Of a stretch of DNA of 64,000 bases, positions 56,001 through 64,000 are shown piece after piece. The translations under genes were made by a program, and so were the position numbers. Positions within the stretch are counted from its first letter, which is position 1, and every line of letters begins with the position of its first letter. The stretch comes from Branchiostoma floridae (taxonomy: Eukaryota > Chordata > Leptocardii > Amphioxiformes > Branchiostomatidae): positions 2,794,992 to 2,858,991 of the forward strand of contig NC_049986.1 in NCBI RefSeq assembly GCF_000003815.2, given 5' to 3'. The notes beneath the pieces are model-generated. The model worked only from the letters and a program-made list of their open reading frames with translations, searched no databases and had not been told where the DNA came from.

Positions 56001-58789
56001 ATAATGATTATATTGAGTATTTATGATCTCAATACAAAAGATAAAAATTGATGGCTCTTGGTGGCAAATGTGCAGATGTTGGCACACTGGCGTACCAAAT
56101 CCGTGTTTTTGGCACACTTTTTGACAGACATGCCGACGAGGCTAGATGGCGTCACTCCACCATCACCGTCATTGGTGGGTATATATTGTGCCTTTCCCAA
56201 GGGCACAAGGTCGGGCAAGGGGGGTATTGAACCCAGAACCTATTGGTTCAGATTCGAACGCTCTAGCCGTTGCGCCACACAGACTTCACTGATGATTTCA
56301 ATTATTTACTTGATTTTTGTTGCCAATTTCCAGCAAGAATTCTACAGTAGCAAAATAGCTAGACAGTCACGATAGCAGTTTAAATTTAAGCATAAAAGAT
56401 AAGAGTTCCCCTACCAATGTCATTAATCTGTTTGTCTATGATCCCTTGTAGGTGCCTGGTGGTTTCTCCATTCCCAGATTTGTGTAGGTCAACCCTGGCT
56501 CTGATTTCCTGTGGACAAACAGCACATATGTGGCAGATTAACATACATTTTGTATGCATGTCAGTAGAGGTATAGTACAGAGTGAAATTGGGTCAAAGAT
56601 ACATACAGACATGTTAGAGAGAGAGAGAGAGAGGCAGAGAGAGAGAGAGAGACAGAGTCTTAGAGATGGAGATTCAGACAATGCCAAATCAATTTTTTAA
56701 AAAGCTGTCAAAACCAAGATTTCCTTGTTCTTCTGCGTTACTTGAAATGTATATGGAACATATACTTACATTTCTTAATCATAAAGAGATAAGACAAGAG
56801 TAGCGAGATAGATTAATCTCCAAGCAGATGCTACGGTGACGTAAGTTAGCAGCAAAGCTGGCCAAATGGGTGTAGGATATGCGGCAAAAGTTACCTAATC
56901 AGCCTGTAATAAAAGGCGTGAATTATACCTAAGCTAACAGTCCCGGGCGGATTCTAACGCAGGCGAATTTAACTCCATTCCACATCGTTTCGGCGTTATG
57001 GAATGCCACATATGACCACATATGAAGGTCTAGGTTGAATCGCTCTATCAGTATCTAGTAACAGGACTGATGATGTTTATATACATACCTCTCCAGCTGG
57101 TATCACAGCACTTCTGGCTTGTCTGTGTAAAAAATCGACTCAGTATAAATTATACTTTTAGTATTACACAATAGCATATTAAAACATCTTTAGAAAAGAA
57201 ATTTTTAAAGCAAATCCACATAATGATCCCCATGCTTTAACCATTACTTGGGTCACCAATGATTGAGCACAAGGGAGTTTTGGCCAGCCCTGGAAGGATA
57301 GGGCCAGCCATTTACCTCAGGCTCAACTTCTCAGTTTAATCGGTGGCCATAATGCGTTGGGCCACCAAAGAACCTGGCTGGCGACCTACGTCATTGGCAC
57401 CCAGGGTAAGACCGATACTGTACTTAAAGAAAAAAAAAAGAAATTAAAAAGACCAGACCTGAGCTGTTGGTTTTCCGTTCGGAGGTCCAGCACATCCCTG
57501 GTTAACTTCCTGACCTGAGTCCAGGCGTCCTCCACTGGGGGGGACTCAAAGTGAGATGGTGGGACAAGTTGGGGAACATCTCTGGTTCCTGGGGCAAACA
57601 TATAATATTTTTGCAATATGTATGTAATACGTCAACTGATGATGATGATGTAACTTGTTGGTCCTTTCACTGAGATCAGAACGCATGTGAGATGACATGA
57701 ATTCCAGGTAATAAGGATAAGGCCCACAAAAAGAAAACAAAACCTGTCTGGACATTGTTATGGACACTGTTTTCTTTTTCGAGGCATATTGTCTAGAATT
57801 CCTGTCACCGCACATGTGTTCTGATCTCTGTTTATGTTGAAACTTGAAAGTACAGTGTAAGTTCTGCTACTAGTACTAGTAACACAGTGAAGAAGAAGCA
57901 TCTTTGGTATGACCAAATAGCAGCAGGAAACGTTACATGAAACGAAAAGAATTTTTAAGGTACGTGTCACGCGTAGGTAAAGAATATATAGCAACATGCA
58001 CGTAACGTTACTTCTCAATACCACGATCGTCAGGAGGGTGACTACACAGGCGCAGCCTACTTCTGGCTAGACATCATCAAGGTATCATCAAGGTATATAA
58101 AACTAAAAGGACACAAACTCTACCGCCCCCCTCCCCAAACACATTAATTCAGCATCTAAATATCCTTTGTAGGAAACCACTCAGTCACTTCAACATGACC
58201 TTGGTGTAATTCTTAAGGCACTTAAGTGTTATAATAAAGCTTGGAGCCTCAACATACTAGTAAAGTTACTGTAGAAATTCAGAGGGGTGAGTAAGAACAG
58301 AAAGAAACAACACCCCGGCTCCCGGGATTCGAACCCGCGCCGAACCCGGGCAGCCGGATCACAAATCGAACGTGCAAACCGTTCGGCCAAAAGGCTTAAG
58401 CCGTTAGGCGTCTTCGGTTTAGCAGTCCTTGAACACCACTGTTACACTACTCCCCCTTTTCTTTTCAAGATTCGTCCTCGAATCTCCAAGATCGACATCC
58501 CTGTGTGGCACATACTAGCCTGTTACTCACAGGGCCGGTGTGGGAACCATTGTAGAAATTCAGAGGGGTGAGTAAGAACAGAAAGAAACAACACCCCGGC
58601 TCCCGGGATTCGAACCCGCGCCGAACCCGGGCAGCCGGATCACAAATCGAACGTGCAAACCGTTCGGCCAAAAGGCTTAAGCCGTTAGGCGTCTTCGGTT
58701 TAGCAGTCCTTGAACACCACTGTTACATTACCGTTTGTAGGTTGTTTTGGCAGAGAGAACGCCTCCGGAGGATTCAAATCAGCCGCCAT
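44056..58789 (-). CDS. CCHCR1: CCHCR1, coiled-coil alpha-helical rod protein 1
   Basis: Long coiled-coil protein; the human protein localises to centrosomes and P-bodies. Exons, 5' to 3': 58789-58732, 57588-57459, 57122-57089, 56508-56415, 55797-55640, 55103-54928, 54013-53878, 53553-53446, 52346-52206, 51620-51403, 50788-50676, 50197-50098, 49300-49176, 48406-48336, 47652-47535, 46389-46288, 45731-45580, 44768-44630, 44150-44056. They sum to 756 codons including the stop, phases consistent throughout (human ~780). Diagnostic matches to human: VPPSHF near the N terminus, SLLTRWREKVYALMVQL, NDARREHTKAVVQLRQ, DRDRNMVM then ATLRQEGLIGQYKQ. The acidic C terminus ends DTDSSED. Intron 16 uses a GC donor and intron 17 a weak GTCAGG donor. 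No globular domain is visible. Confidence 0.92.
44284..44616. mobile_element. hAT-like MITE, family A copy 3, at a CCHCR1 splice donor
   Basis: Ends 'cagtgttctagccagcc' and 'ggctggctagaaccctt', with a perfect 8 bp duplication TATCAACC at 44276-44283 and 44617-44624. On the minus strand the element begins right after GTAAG of the CCHCR1 exon 18 donor plus the duplicated target, so it is inserted about 5 nt into the last intron. Confidence 0.9.
46580..47452. repeat. 43 bp minisatellite, about 20 copies
   Basis: Unit approximately 'ttcagcaccaaggacaggga' followed by 'agtgtgtatgtgggtgggtgtcc'. Substitutions among units are few (c/t, g/a). As 43 is not divisible by three and the unit lacks stops, all three plus-strand frames stay open for long stretches; these ORFs are not genes. 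It lies in CCHCR1 intron 15, transcribed from the opposite strand. Confidence 0.95.
47823..48237. mobile_element. MITE with 9 bp target duplication, copy 2
   Basis: Ends 'tagcctgggtaccatccag' and 'cggatggtatccaggcta'. The flanks AGTAAATAC (47814-47822) and AGAAAATAC (48238-48246) match at 8 of 9 positions. The interior is similar to 41388-41811 ('gtcgcttctagctctgacatt'). In CCHCR1 intron 14, ending about 100 bp from exon 14. Confidence 0.9.
49336..49955. mobile_element. MITE, 'gagacat...ctcttgtctgtactctg' family, copy 1
   Basis: The left part 'cggcaaaccgcctcttgtct' and its continuation 'gtactctgctatctcacc' recur inverted at the right as 'tagctgagtacagacaagat'. Related to 63554-63832, which also shares 'gaaaggcctattctctgatt'-like sequence. 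The ~300 bp middle here may be a further insertion. In CCHCR1 intron 12. Confidence 0.65.
51655..51969. mobile_element. 'ggctggacaagt' MITE, copy 2
   Basis: The left end 'cagggctggacaagtcc' and right end 'acttgtccaaccctt' are inverted repeats. The interior parallels 36782-37159 ('gaattccattgctagaagtg', 'gtacttgcccgatagg'). The target duplication is obscured by a T run. It sits ~35 bp from the CCHCR1 exon 10 acceptor. Confidence 0.8.
54083..54352. mobile_element. Fold-back element, 'gtcaccgaaacgtt' family
   Basis: The left arm from 54093 ('tgaccgtctgtcatc', 'ttcagggcaattcttactgg', 'tactgcaggacaggtgtc') pairs with the right arm up to ~54325. Arms are ~75 bp, the loop ~100 bp. The right end 'agttttggttgtgt' matches the right end of 4784-5051. 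The loop contains a direct repeat of 'tttacttttgtgaaa'. In CCHCR1 intron 6. Confidence 0.8.
55300..55640. repeat. Dispersed repeat, pair member with 28925-29345
   Basis: Shares ordered blocks with 28925-29345, including the terminal segment 'tacagtgtactggtacatagctc'. A local inverted repeat ('ggtccaaaataccag' against 'ctggtattttggacc') is present. Ends at the CCHCR1 exon 5 donor. Confidence 0.65.
56150..56285 (-). mobile_element. tRNA-derived SINE fragment, second family
   Basis: The minus-strand head 'tgtgtggcgcaacggctaga' (A box) and 'gggttcaatacc' (B box) are followed by 'ccttgtgcccttgggaaagg', as in the copy at 18800-19195. The body is short, so this is a truncated copy. In CCHCR1 intron 4. 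Confidence 0.7.
56615..56657. repeat. (GA)n microsatellite
   Basis: Imperfect GA repeat with interspersed 'ggca' and 'gaca'. Confidence 0.9.
58269..58731 (-). repeat. Two copies of a tRNA-like SINE beside CCHCR1 exon 1
   Basis: The blocks 58269-58449 and 58551-58727 are nearly identical direct copies (282 bp apart). On the minus strand each contains a tRNA-like head with 'ttggccgaacggtttgc' (A box) and 'cgcgggttcgaatcccgg' (B box). The second copy ends within the first bases of CCHCR1 intron 1, right beside the exon 1 donor. The ~100 bp between the copies is unique. Tandem duplication or two insertions are both possible. Confidence 0.75.
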
Positions 58790-59296
58790 CTTGGGATGGA
58801 CTGTACCACTTAGAATGGGGTTGAACTTTTTACTCAGAGATAGATATAAAAGAACGTAAATCTCATATTCATCTAAAGCATGAACGTTAGAACTCTCTAG
58901 TTAGTATGTTAATTGTGTGAAACTAAGTAGAAATGTTTCTGCTTCTTGAATTTTCCATCTATGATTCAATGTTAACCTTACACCCCTTCAAACAATGTGA
59001 TAGTCCATGGGTAATGTAAACGTCTCGAAAGAGAGATATGTTGCTCGAGTGGCCTCAGAGAAAACTGGACTTTGATCCCCAGATAAAGGTGTATTTTACT
59101 GGTCCTAATCCTCAAGCAGATAATAATTATCCTTAGGACACACATGGGGTCAATTGGGGTCACCAAAAGTACATGTTCTGTACTCTGAAACCCACCCTCC
59201 CGAGCTCCCTCGTGTGGTACATTTTTCCATTGCCCATGATATTTCAATGAAATTGAATGCTGTCCCATCTTTGCAAATACCTGGGGATCAGTGAAA
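58775..59296. promoter_or_regulatory. Putative bidirectional promoter of CCHCR1 and AFMID
   Basis: The two ATGs are 507 bp apart on opposite strands. On the minus strand, CCAAGATGGCGGC at the CCHCR1 start matches the YY1 consensus and includes the ATG itself, a known arrangement in broad vertebrate promoters. No TATA box is placed convincingly for either gene. The rest of the interval has no ORF of note. Confidence 0.5.
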
Positions 59297-62200
59297 ATGA
59301 CAGCCGTTGAAAAAGAGGTAACAGTTAAAGATTATTTTATTTACTACATGCATTCTGTTTTTGATTTGGAACTGTTTAATCTCCTAGTAGATCCTAACAT
59401 AGCATATCATATCATGTGAACTAGTTGTTGTTTAAAAACTTCATGTAACGTTATATGTTGTGTTTTTCTTTAGGACCTGGATTACCAGTACTCCCCGAGT
59501 CGCTGGTCCCACCGGTTTGAACCAGAGGCCGCTGTACAGGACCATGTCTGTGTGACGCAAAGTGGTAGGTTTGGTCATTAAGTACTGCAATTCACTTTGT
59601 CTTCTCGGTACCAAACTTTCACGGTCTGAGAAAATTTAACTTGTTGTCGGAACTAAATGTTCACGGTGGTGGCAGGTGCACATAAAAAAGTATCTTGTAT
59701 TATTTGTTATCAGTAATGATAAGTTCACGTTACAGTCGTCACCGTGAAAACCGTGAACATAACAGTACATTGAAAAAATCAGGAATTACAGTAATTAAAG
59801 GTTAATGACCCGCTCCATGGTCTATATGGTTTTATAATGCTTGGCCCTTTGAAACCACCGAGTGAGCAAAGCAAAGTCGGTCATTGAGTATGCTGCTTAT
59901 GTTGATACAACACTTGCTCTGCCTTTCTCTGAGATGTAATGCCTTGTTGTTGTTCACACAGAAACAGACAAAGCCAGGTCCCAGCTACAGTGTGAGCTGG
60001 ATGTACCCTATGGAGACAGGGAAGGGGACAGGCTGGATATTTACAAACCTCAGGACTGCAGGAGTGGTAAGAATATTAGTAAATGAATGAATGAATGAGT
60101 GATATTTTATTAAAGGTGTTATGCGTTTTAAGACGCCCAGCCCACGTGGGCTTTTAATTTCTATCAAGTTACAGAAGTCTAGGAAGATTGCATTGCTATG
60201 GTTGACACAACAATGTAATTGTATCAAAAGAATTTGGTAATGATAATAAACTTTCATTTCTTCAGATGCTCCCATATTTGTGTACATCCATGGAGGATAC
60301 TGGCAGTTCTTAAGGTAAGTATGTATCTTATGATTGACCTATTACCCCCCCCCCCCAAGGTCCAATATAAAATAATAATAGTATTGCACCTATAAATGTA
60401 GGAATGTATAAGAAAAATAGGTTACATCAAATTAGGCTGAATGGAGCTCTAGAAACTCATATTCAAGCAACAGTTGATCATTATGTGTTCTGAGTGACTT
60501 ATTATAATAATTCTTAGTTCGTATGTCAACATGTGTAAACGTTATATCACGGACAGAATGTCTTTAATGATAGTATATAAACTGGAGATTGTATGACCCA
60601 TTTTCTTTTGCTATCTATAGTAAGGATCAATCAGCATTCATGGCCACCACACTGACAGCAGTAGGAGTTATGGTAGTGGCTGTGGACTATGACATCGCAC
60701 CAAAAGGTTTGGACAATGTTGTTACAATTTATGTCCTCAAGCCTTTAAACAGCAAATATGGAACATTCAAAACAGAGTACATTTGTACTAGTACATGAAT
60801 ATAGTAAGGTTCTTTAGGCACAACCAGGGAGTACTTACTTCCAATGGTTTGGTGTCTGTCAGTCCATCATCAGGGTTAGAATGACAGGATACGATTCTCA
60901 CTGCAACTTATACAAGTTATAGCCAAATGAATGTAGGTGGCGCTGCAGCAGTGAGAATGCCGTCCCAAACATGGCTCAGTTTGTATCCCCCTCATCTCTG
61001 TTCATGACTGGAGTCTGACAGACACTGAAACGTTTCCAACATTTCGTAAGTACTCCCTGGTTGGGCCTAAATAACCGTACTATACAAATAATTGCCAACC
61101 TGATGAAGTTATTTATGGATGTTAGAGTACATGAATGTATAGACAGTCTATCCTGATTGTCATGCATATCAAATTTTCTGATTCTAGTAGCTGTAGCAAT
61201 GTGCTGCATTCCCATTATCATTAAGAAAATAGGCACAGAACACTTGAAGTGATATACTTATTAGTGACAGCTGTTCCTTATTATGTAACCCTCAGGAACC
61301 TTGGATGTGATGGTGGACCAAGTCAGAAGGGCCGTCTCCTTCCTGAGTGAAAAATTCCCCTCATCAAGGTATAGACCAGTGCCATACATGTAGTACCATC
61401 TTTTGTGTACAGAAATATTCCAACTTAGAGAGAGAGAAGTACCTGACTGTGCTCCTAACCATCATCCAAATTTTCTTCAAGCAATCACTGTTTTTAAACA
61501 TAAGGTACATACCTTCAAATTTTCAATGGCTGACAGTCCATCTTGTTCACGGAGAGTGACCTTAGTAGTCTTGATCAGAGCTGAACCGCAATGAGGGTTG
61601 GGAGCTGCCCAAGTCCTCCCTACCCATACTCCGCAAAGGAGGGGGGGGGGCAGATGATCTACTCAAGCCAGACCTAGTCTCGTGTTCTCTCGCGAGATCG
61701 AGACTAGGTCCCTCTCCATGAACAAGCTGGACTGTCAGTTGTCGAAAATTTGGAGGTATGTACCACATTATAATTACCTTTAAAAACAGTCATTGCTTGA
61801 AGAAAATCTTGAGTAACTGTACTCCTACGTGACTGATAAACCTCTTCATCAAGCTCCTAACCATGTTGTATTACAGGGGTCTGTACATATGTGGCCACTC
61901 TGCTGGGGGTCAGCTGTGTGCCATGGTCCTGTCTAGTAACTGGTCAAAGGTCAGTGATGGCAGGGTGCCAGAAATCAAAGGTAACATCAATACACCTTTT
62001 TTCAGATTGCTGACATGATAGCCCAAATCGAGTTAAACCAATGGTTGGTAGCATGGCAATAAGCAAATCAACCAATTAGAGAATGGTTGCATGCCTGTCA
62101 AATAATTTGCATTGTTATGTCTTTATTTTGCATCTCTATGCTACTCTAAATTGCTACATATTTTCTGTGCATAGCAATTATACTTATATTGAATTTGATC

Positions 62201-63211
62201 TTATATTGAAAATATAAGAGCCTCAGGGTATATGTAGTTTGGGATATGGGATATGATTATCTAAATCATTATTGTTAGTTTGCCTCATTGCCCTCGTTTT
62301 GTTCTGTCATGTCCGCCGCGTAAAATAGGAGTATTCAATTTCATATTCTACTTTCTTATGTTATTAAAGGCTTTAAGCTTCTGTGCTACATTAGATAAAA
62401 GTAATTTCAGTATCAGATTGTGTGTAAGTCCCATTCTGTTTACATTATAGCTGCTGTTCCTCCTTTTTTGTGCAGGTGCCTTTCTTGTGTCTGGAGTATA
62501 TGACGTGACACCACTTGTCAAGACGTATGTTAATGAACCCCTGAAGATGACAGAGTAAGTGAAGAGTCAGTATGTACAGTTTAGGCCACACCAAATTTGT
62601 TGCTTCTTGTATTCGTTCAGAAAAAAATTGGACTGACAAGTTGAAAAAATTTTTTGTAAAGGTTTGGCTTAAATAACAAATAACAATAATAACAACAGCC
62701 TGATGAGGAGTTTATTGGCACATTTGATGCGTTGAACCCTTTCCTTTGTTTTGTTACTGATGTTCTGAATAAAAGGCATTGTTCTTAGACTGAAATCATG
62801 TGTACGTGGCTCTGAATGGTAATATTTACAGGTTTGTCTTGGGATTTGTTTTTTTTTCTTTGAATGGGAAAAAATGGACAGGCAAATCCGAGAAGCAACA
62901 AATAAAATTTTGGTGGCCTTAGCCTCTAAGCCTGTCAACTTTCATGATTCAACTAACATGAACTAGGGTACATTCGTAATGTCATTCACAGTTGCTTTCA
63001 GTATATATTAACACAGTAGTAACAAATTGATAGATTGATTGTGCTATTGATAATTGCTTGTTTGTGTGTTGTTAGGGAGGATGCTCGGAGAAACTCACCC
63101 TGCCTATTTACTGATGCTGTTCTGAAAAACCATCCCAGCTGTAAGATTCTAGTTGTTTTTGCAGAGCACGACCCTCCTACGTTTCACAGGCAGTCAAAGG
63201 AGTATACCGAG
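59297..63211 (+). CDS. AFMID: Kynurenine (aryl) formamidase, 3' end outside window
   Basis: Hydrolyses N-formylkynurenine to kynurenine and formate in tryptophan breakdown; cytosolic alpha/beta hydrolase. Exons: 59297-59317, 59474-59564, 59962-60066, 60266-60314, 60621-60706, 61296-61368, 61877-61980, 62476-62554, 63076-63211, giving 248 codons with consistent phases. Visible: YSPSRW near the N terminus, HGGYW (residues ~81-85, oxyanion side), APKGTLDVMVDQV, the nucleophile motif CGHSAGG (Ser ~150) and FAEHDPPTFHRQS (catalytic Asp ~235). The catalytic His and C-terminal exons (human ~300 aa in total) lie beyond 64000. Introns 5 and 9 have GTTTGG/GTTTGT donors. Very similar to human AFMID; high confidence. 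Confidence 0.95.
60802..61082. mobile_element. Fold-back element, 'gacagacactgaaacg' family
   Basis: The left arm 'aaccagggagtacttac' with 'tttggtgtctgtcag' pairs with the right arm 'ctgacagacactgaaacg' and 'gtaagtactccctggtt'. Arms ~65 bp. The inner motif resembles 'gatagacaccgaaacg' of 4784-5051 and 'gacggtcaccgaaacg' of 54083-54352. In AFMID intron 5. Confidence 0.75.
62581..62921. mobile_element. MITE, family 'aggccacacca', copy 2
   Basis: Left 'ttaggccacaccaaatttgt' and right 'aataaaattttggtggcctt' are inverted repeats that continue into 'tgcttct' and 'agaagca'. Same family as 30380-30773. In AFMID intron 8, ~25 bp after the exon 8 donor. Confidence 0.78.
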
Positions 63212-63553
63212 GTTTGTATTGTTATGTCTTGTCATTACAGTTTCATTACATATTTGTAGAGGAATATCTTTTCTTCGCATTTTCATCAAAGTATTTGCCT
63301 CATCATTAATGGTTATTCTCAACACAATAACTCTAAAGGCATGGGAATATGGTAAAGAAGCTTTTAGATGTGTCAGAATTTAAGTATTTATTTATGCTTC
63401 AAAAGGTTTTATAGGAGTCCTTGCAGCAGATGAGTTATGAAACCTTTTTTTCCTTTTGGAAACAGACAAAAATCAGATGTTCATGCTGATATCATCCATA
63501 AATCAAGTCAATGTGGCCTGTTATGCAGACAATAAGCATATTTCTGGCATTCT

Positions 63554-63832
63554 CCTACGCAGAGACATCTAACGGCGCCAGCAAACCATCTTTTATTTGA
63601 CAGTGTACTCTGCTATCTCAACCGACACCATCAGTTTCTGTGTGCGTCACCACAAACCAGCTATAAACCAATCAAAGAATAGGCCTTTCAGTTTTCAAAA
63701 GGGATCTCGCACATATAAGGTAAGCTCATTGATATCTATAAGCAAGGCTGTAAGGAACTGATGGTGACGATTGAGATCGCAGAGTACAGACAAGAGGCGG
63801 TTTTCTGGCGCAGTTGAATGTCTCCGCGTAGG
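63554..63832. mobile_element. MITE, 'cctacgcagagacat' family, copy 2
   Basis: The left end 'cctacgcagagacatc' pairs with the right end 'atgtctccgcgtagg'. The inverted similarity runs about 70 bp through 'gtactctgctatctcaac' and 'gagatcgcagagtac'. Related to 49336-49955. The rest of 63212-64000 shows no convincing further AFMID exon. Confidence 0.8.
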
Positions 63833-64000
63833 AAAATAAGTTCTGGTTCAATTGTAGATAAACTTTCAGTCTCGTATGATATTAGTAATCCAGAGACAAT
63901 CATTTGTGCAACTGTAAGTGTGATATTCGAATTCTTAGATATAGCAGTATTTGAATCATTACATCTGCCCTGATTGTACAAACAGCAGTTAAAGGGACTG

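Overview
The window looks like metazoan, most probably cephalochordate (amphioxus, Branchiostoma-like), nuclear DNA. Evidence: GT-AG introns in conserved phases, EGF and C-type lectin modules built from phase-1 exons, complete-looking orthologues of the vertebrate genes ABCF1, CCHCR1 and AFMID, two non-LTR retrotransposons, tRNA-derived SINEs, and about twenty short inverted-repeat elements in introns. The species call is inference; no sequence search was possible.

Layout. 1-7897 (+): 3' part of a secreted or membrane gene made of a tandem array of near-identical EGF-like exons on a ~350 bp exon+intron unit, then more divergent EGF exons and a C-type lectin-like domain. 7898-12607: non-coding, with microsatellites and a ~200 bp satellite of about 6.5 units. 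12608-14305 (-): single-coding-exon BTB-BACK-Kelch gene. 16190-43059 (+): ABCF1 over about 24 coding exons, with a CRE/ETS-like promoter motif, a 48 bp minisatellite that copies a splice donor about 18 times, a large CR1/L2-like LINE in intron 8, a second broken LINE near the 3' end, and a 74 bp donor-containing minisatellite beside an exon that carries an in-frame stop. 44056-58789 (-): CCHCR1 over 19 coding exons (755 codons by my joins), convergent with ABCF1. 59297-63211 (+, runs off the window): AFMID, kynurenine formamidase, head-to-head with CCHCR1.

The genes do not form one pathway. ABCF1 acts in translation, CCHCR1 at centrosome and P-bodies, AFMID in tryptophan catabolism, and the Kelch protein is probably a Cullin-3 adaptor. 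The notable link is positional: ABCF1 and CCHCR1 both lie in the human MHC class I region, so their adjacency here may preserve an ancestral proto-MHC linkage.

Exon coordinates were set by hand from splice consensus, phase and remembered human homologues. In all three orthologue genes the phases close without conflict, apart from the ABCF1 stop codon described below.
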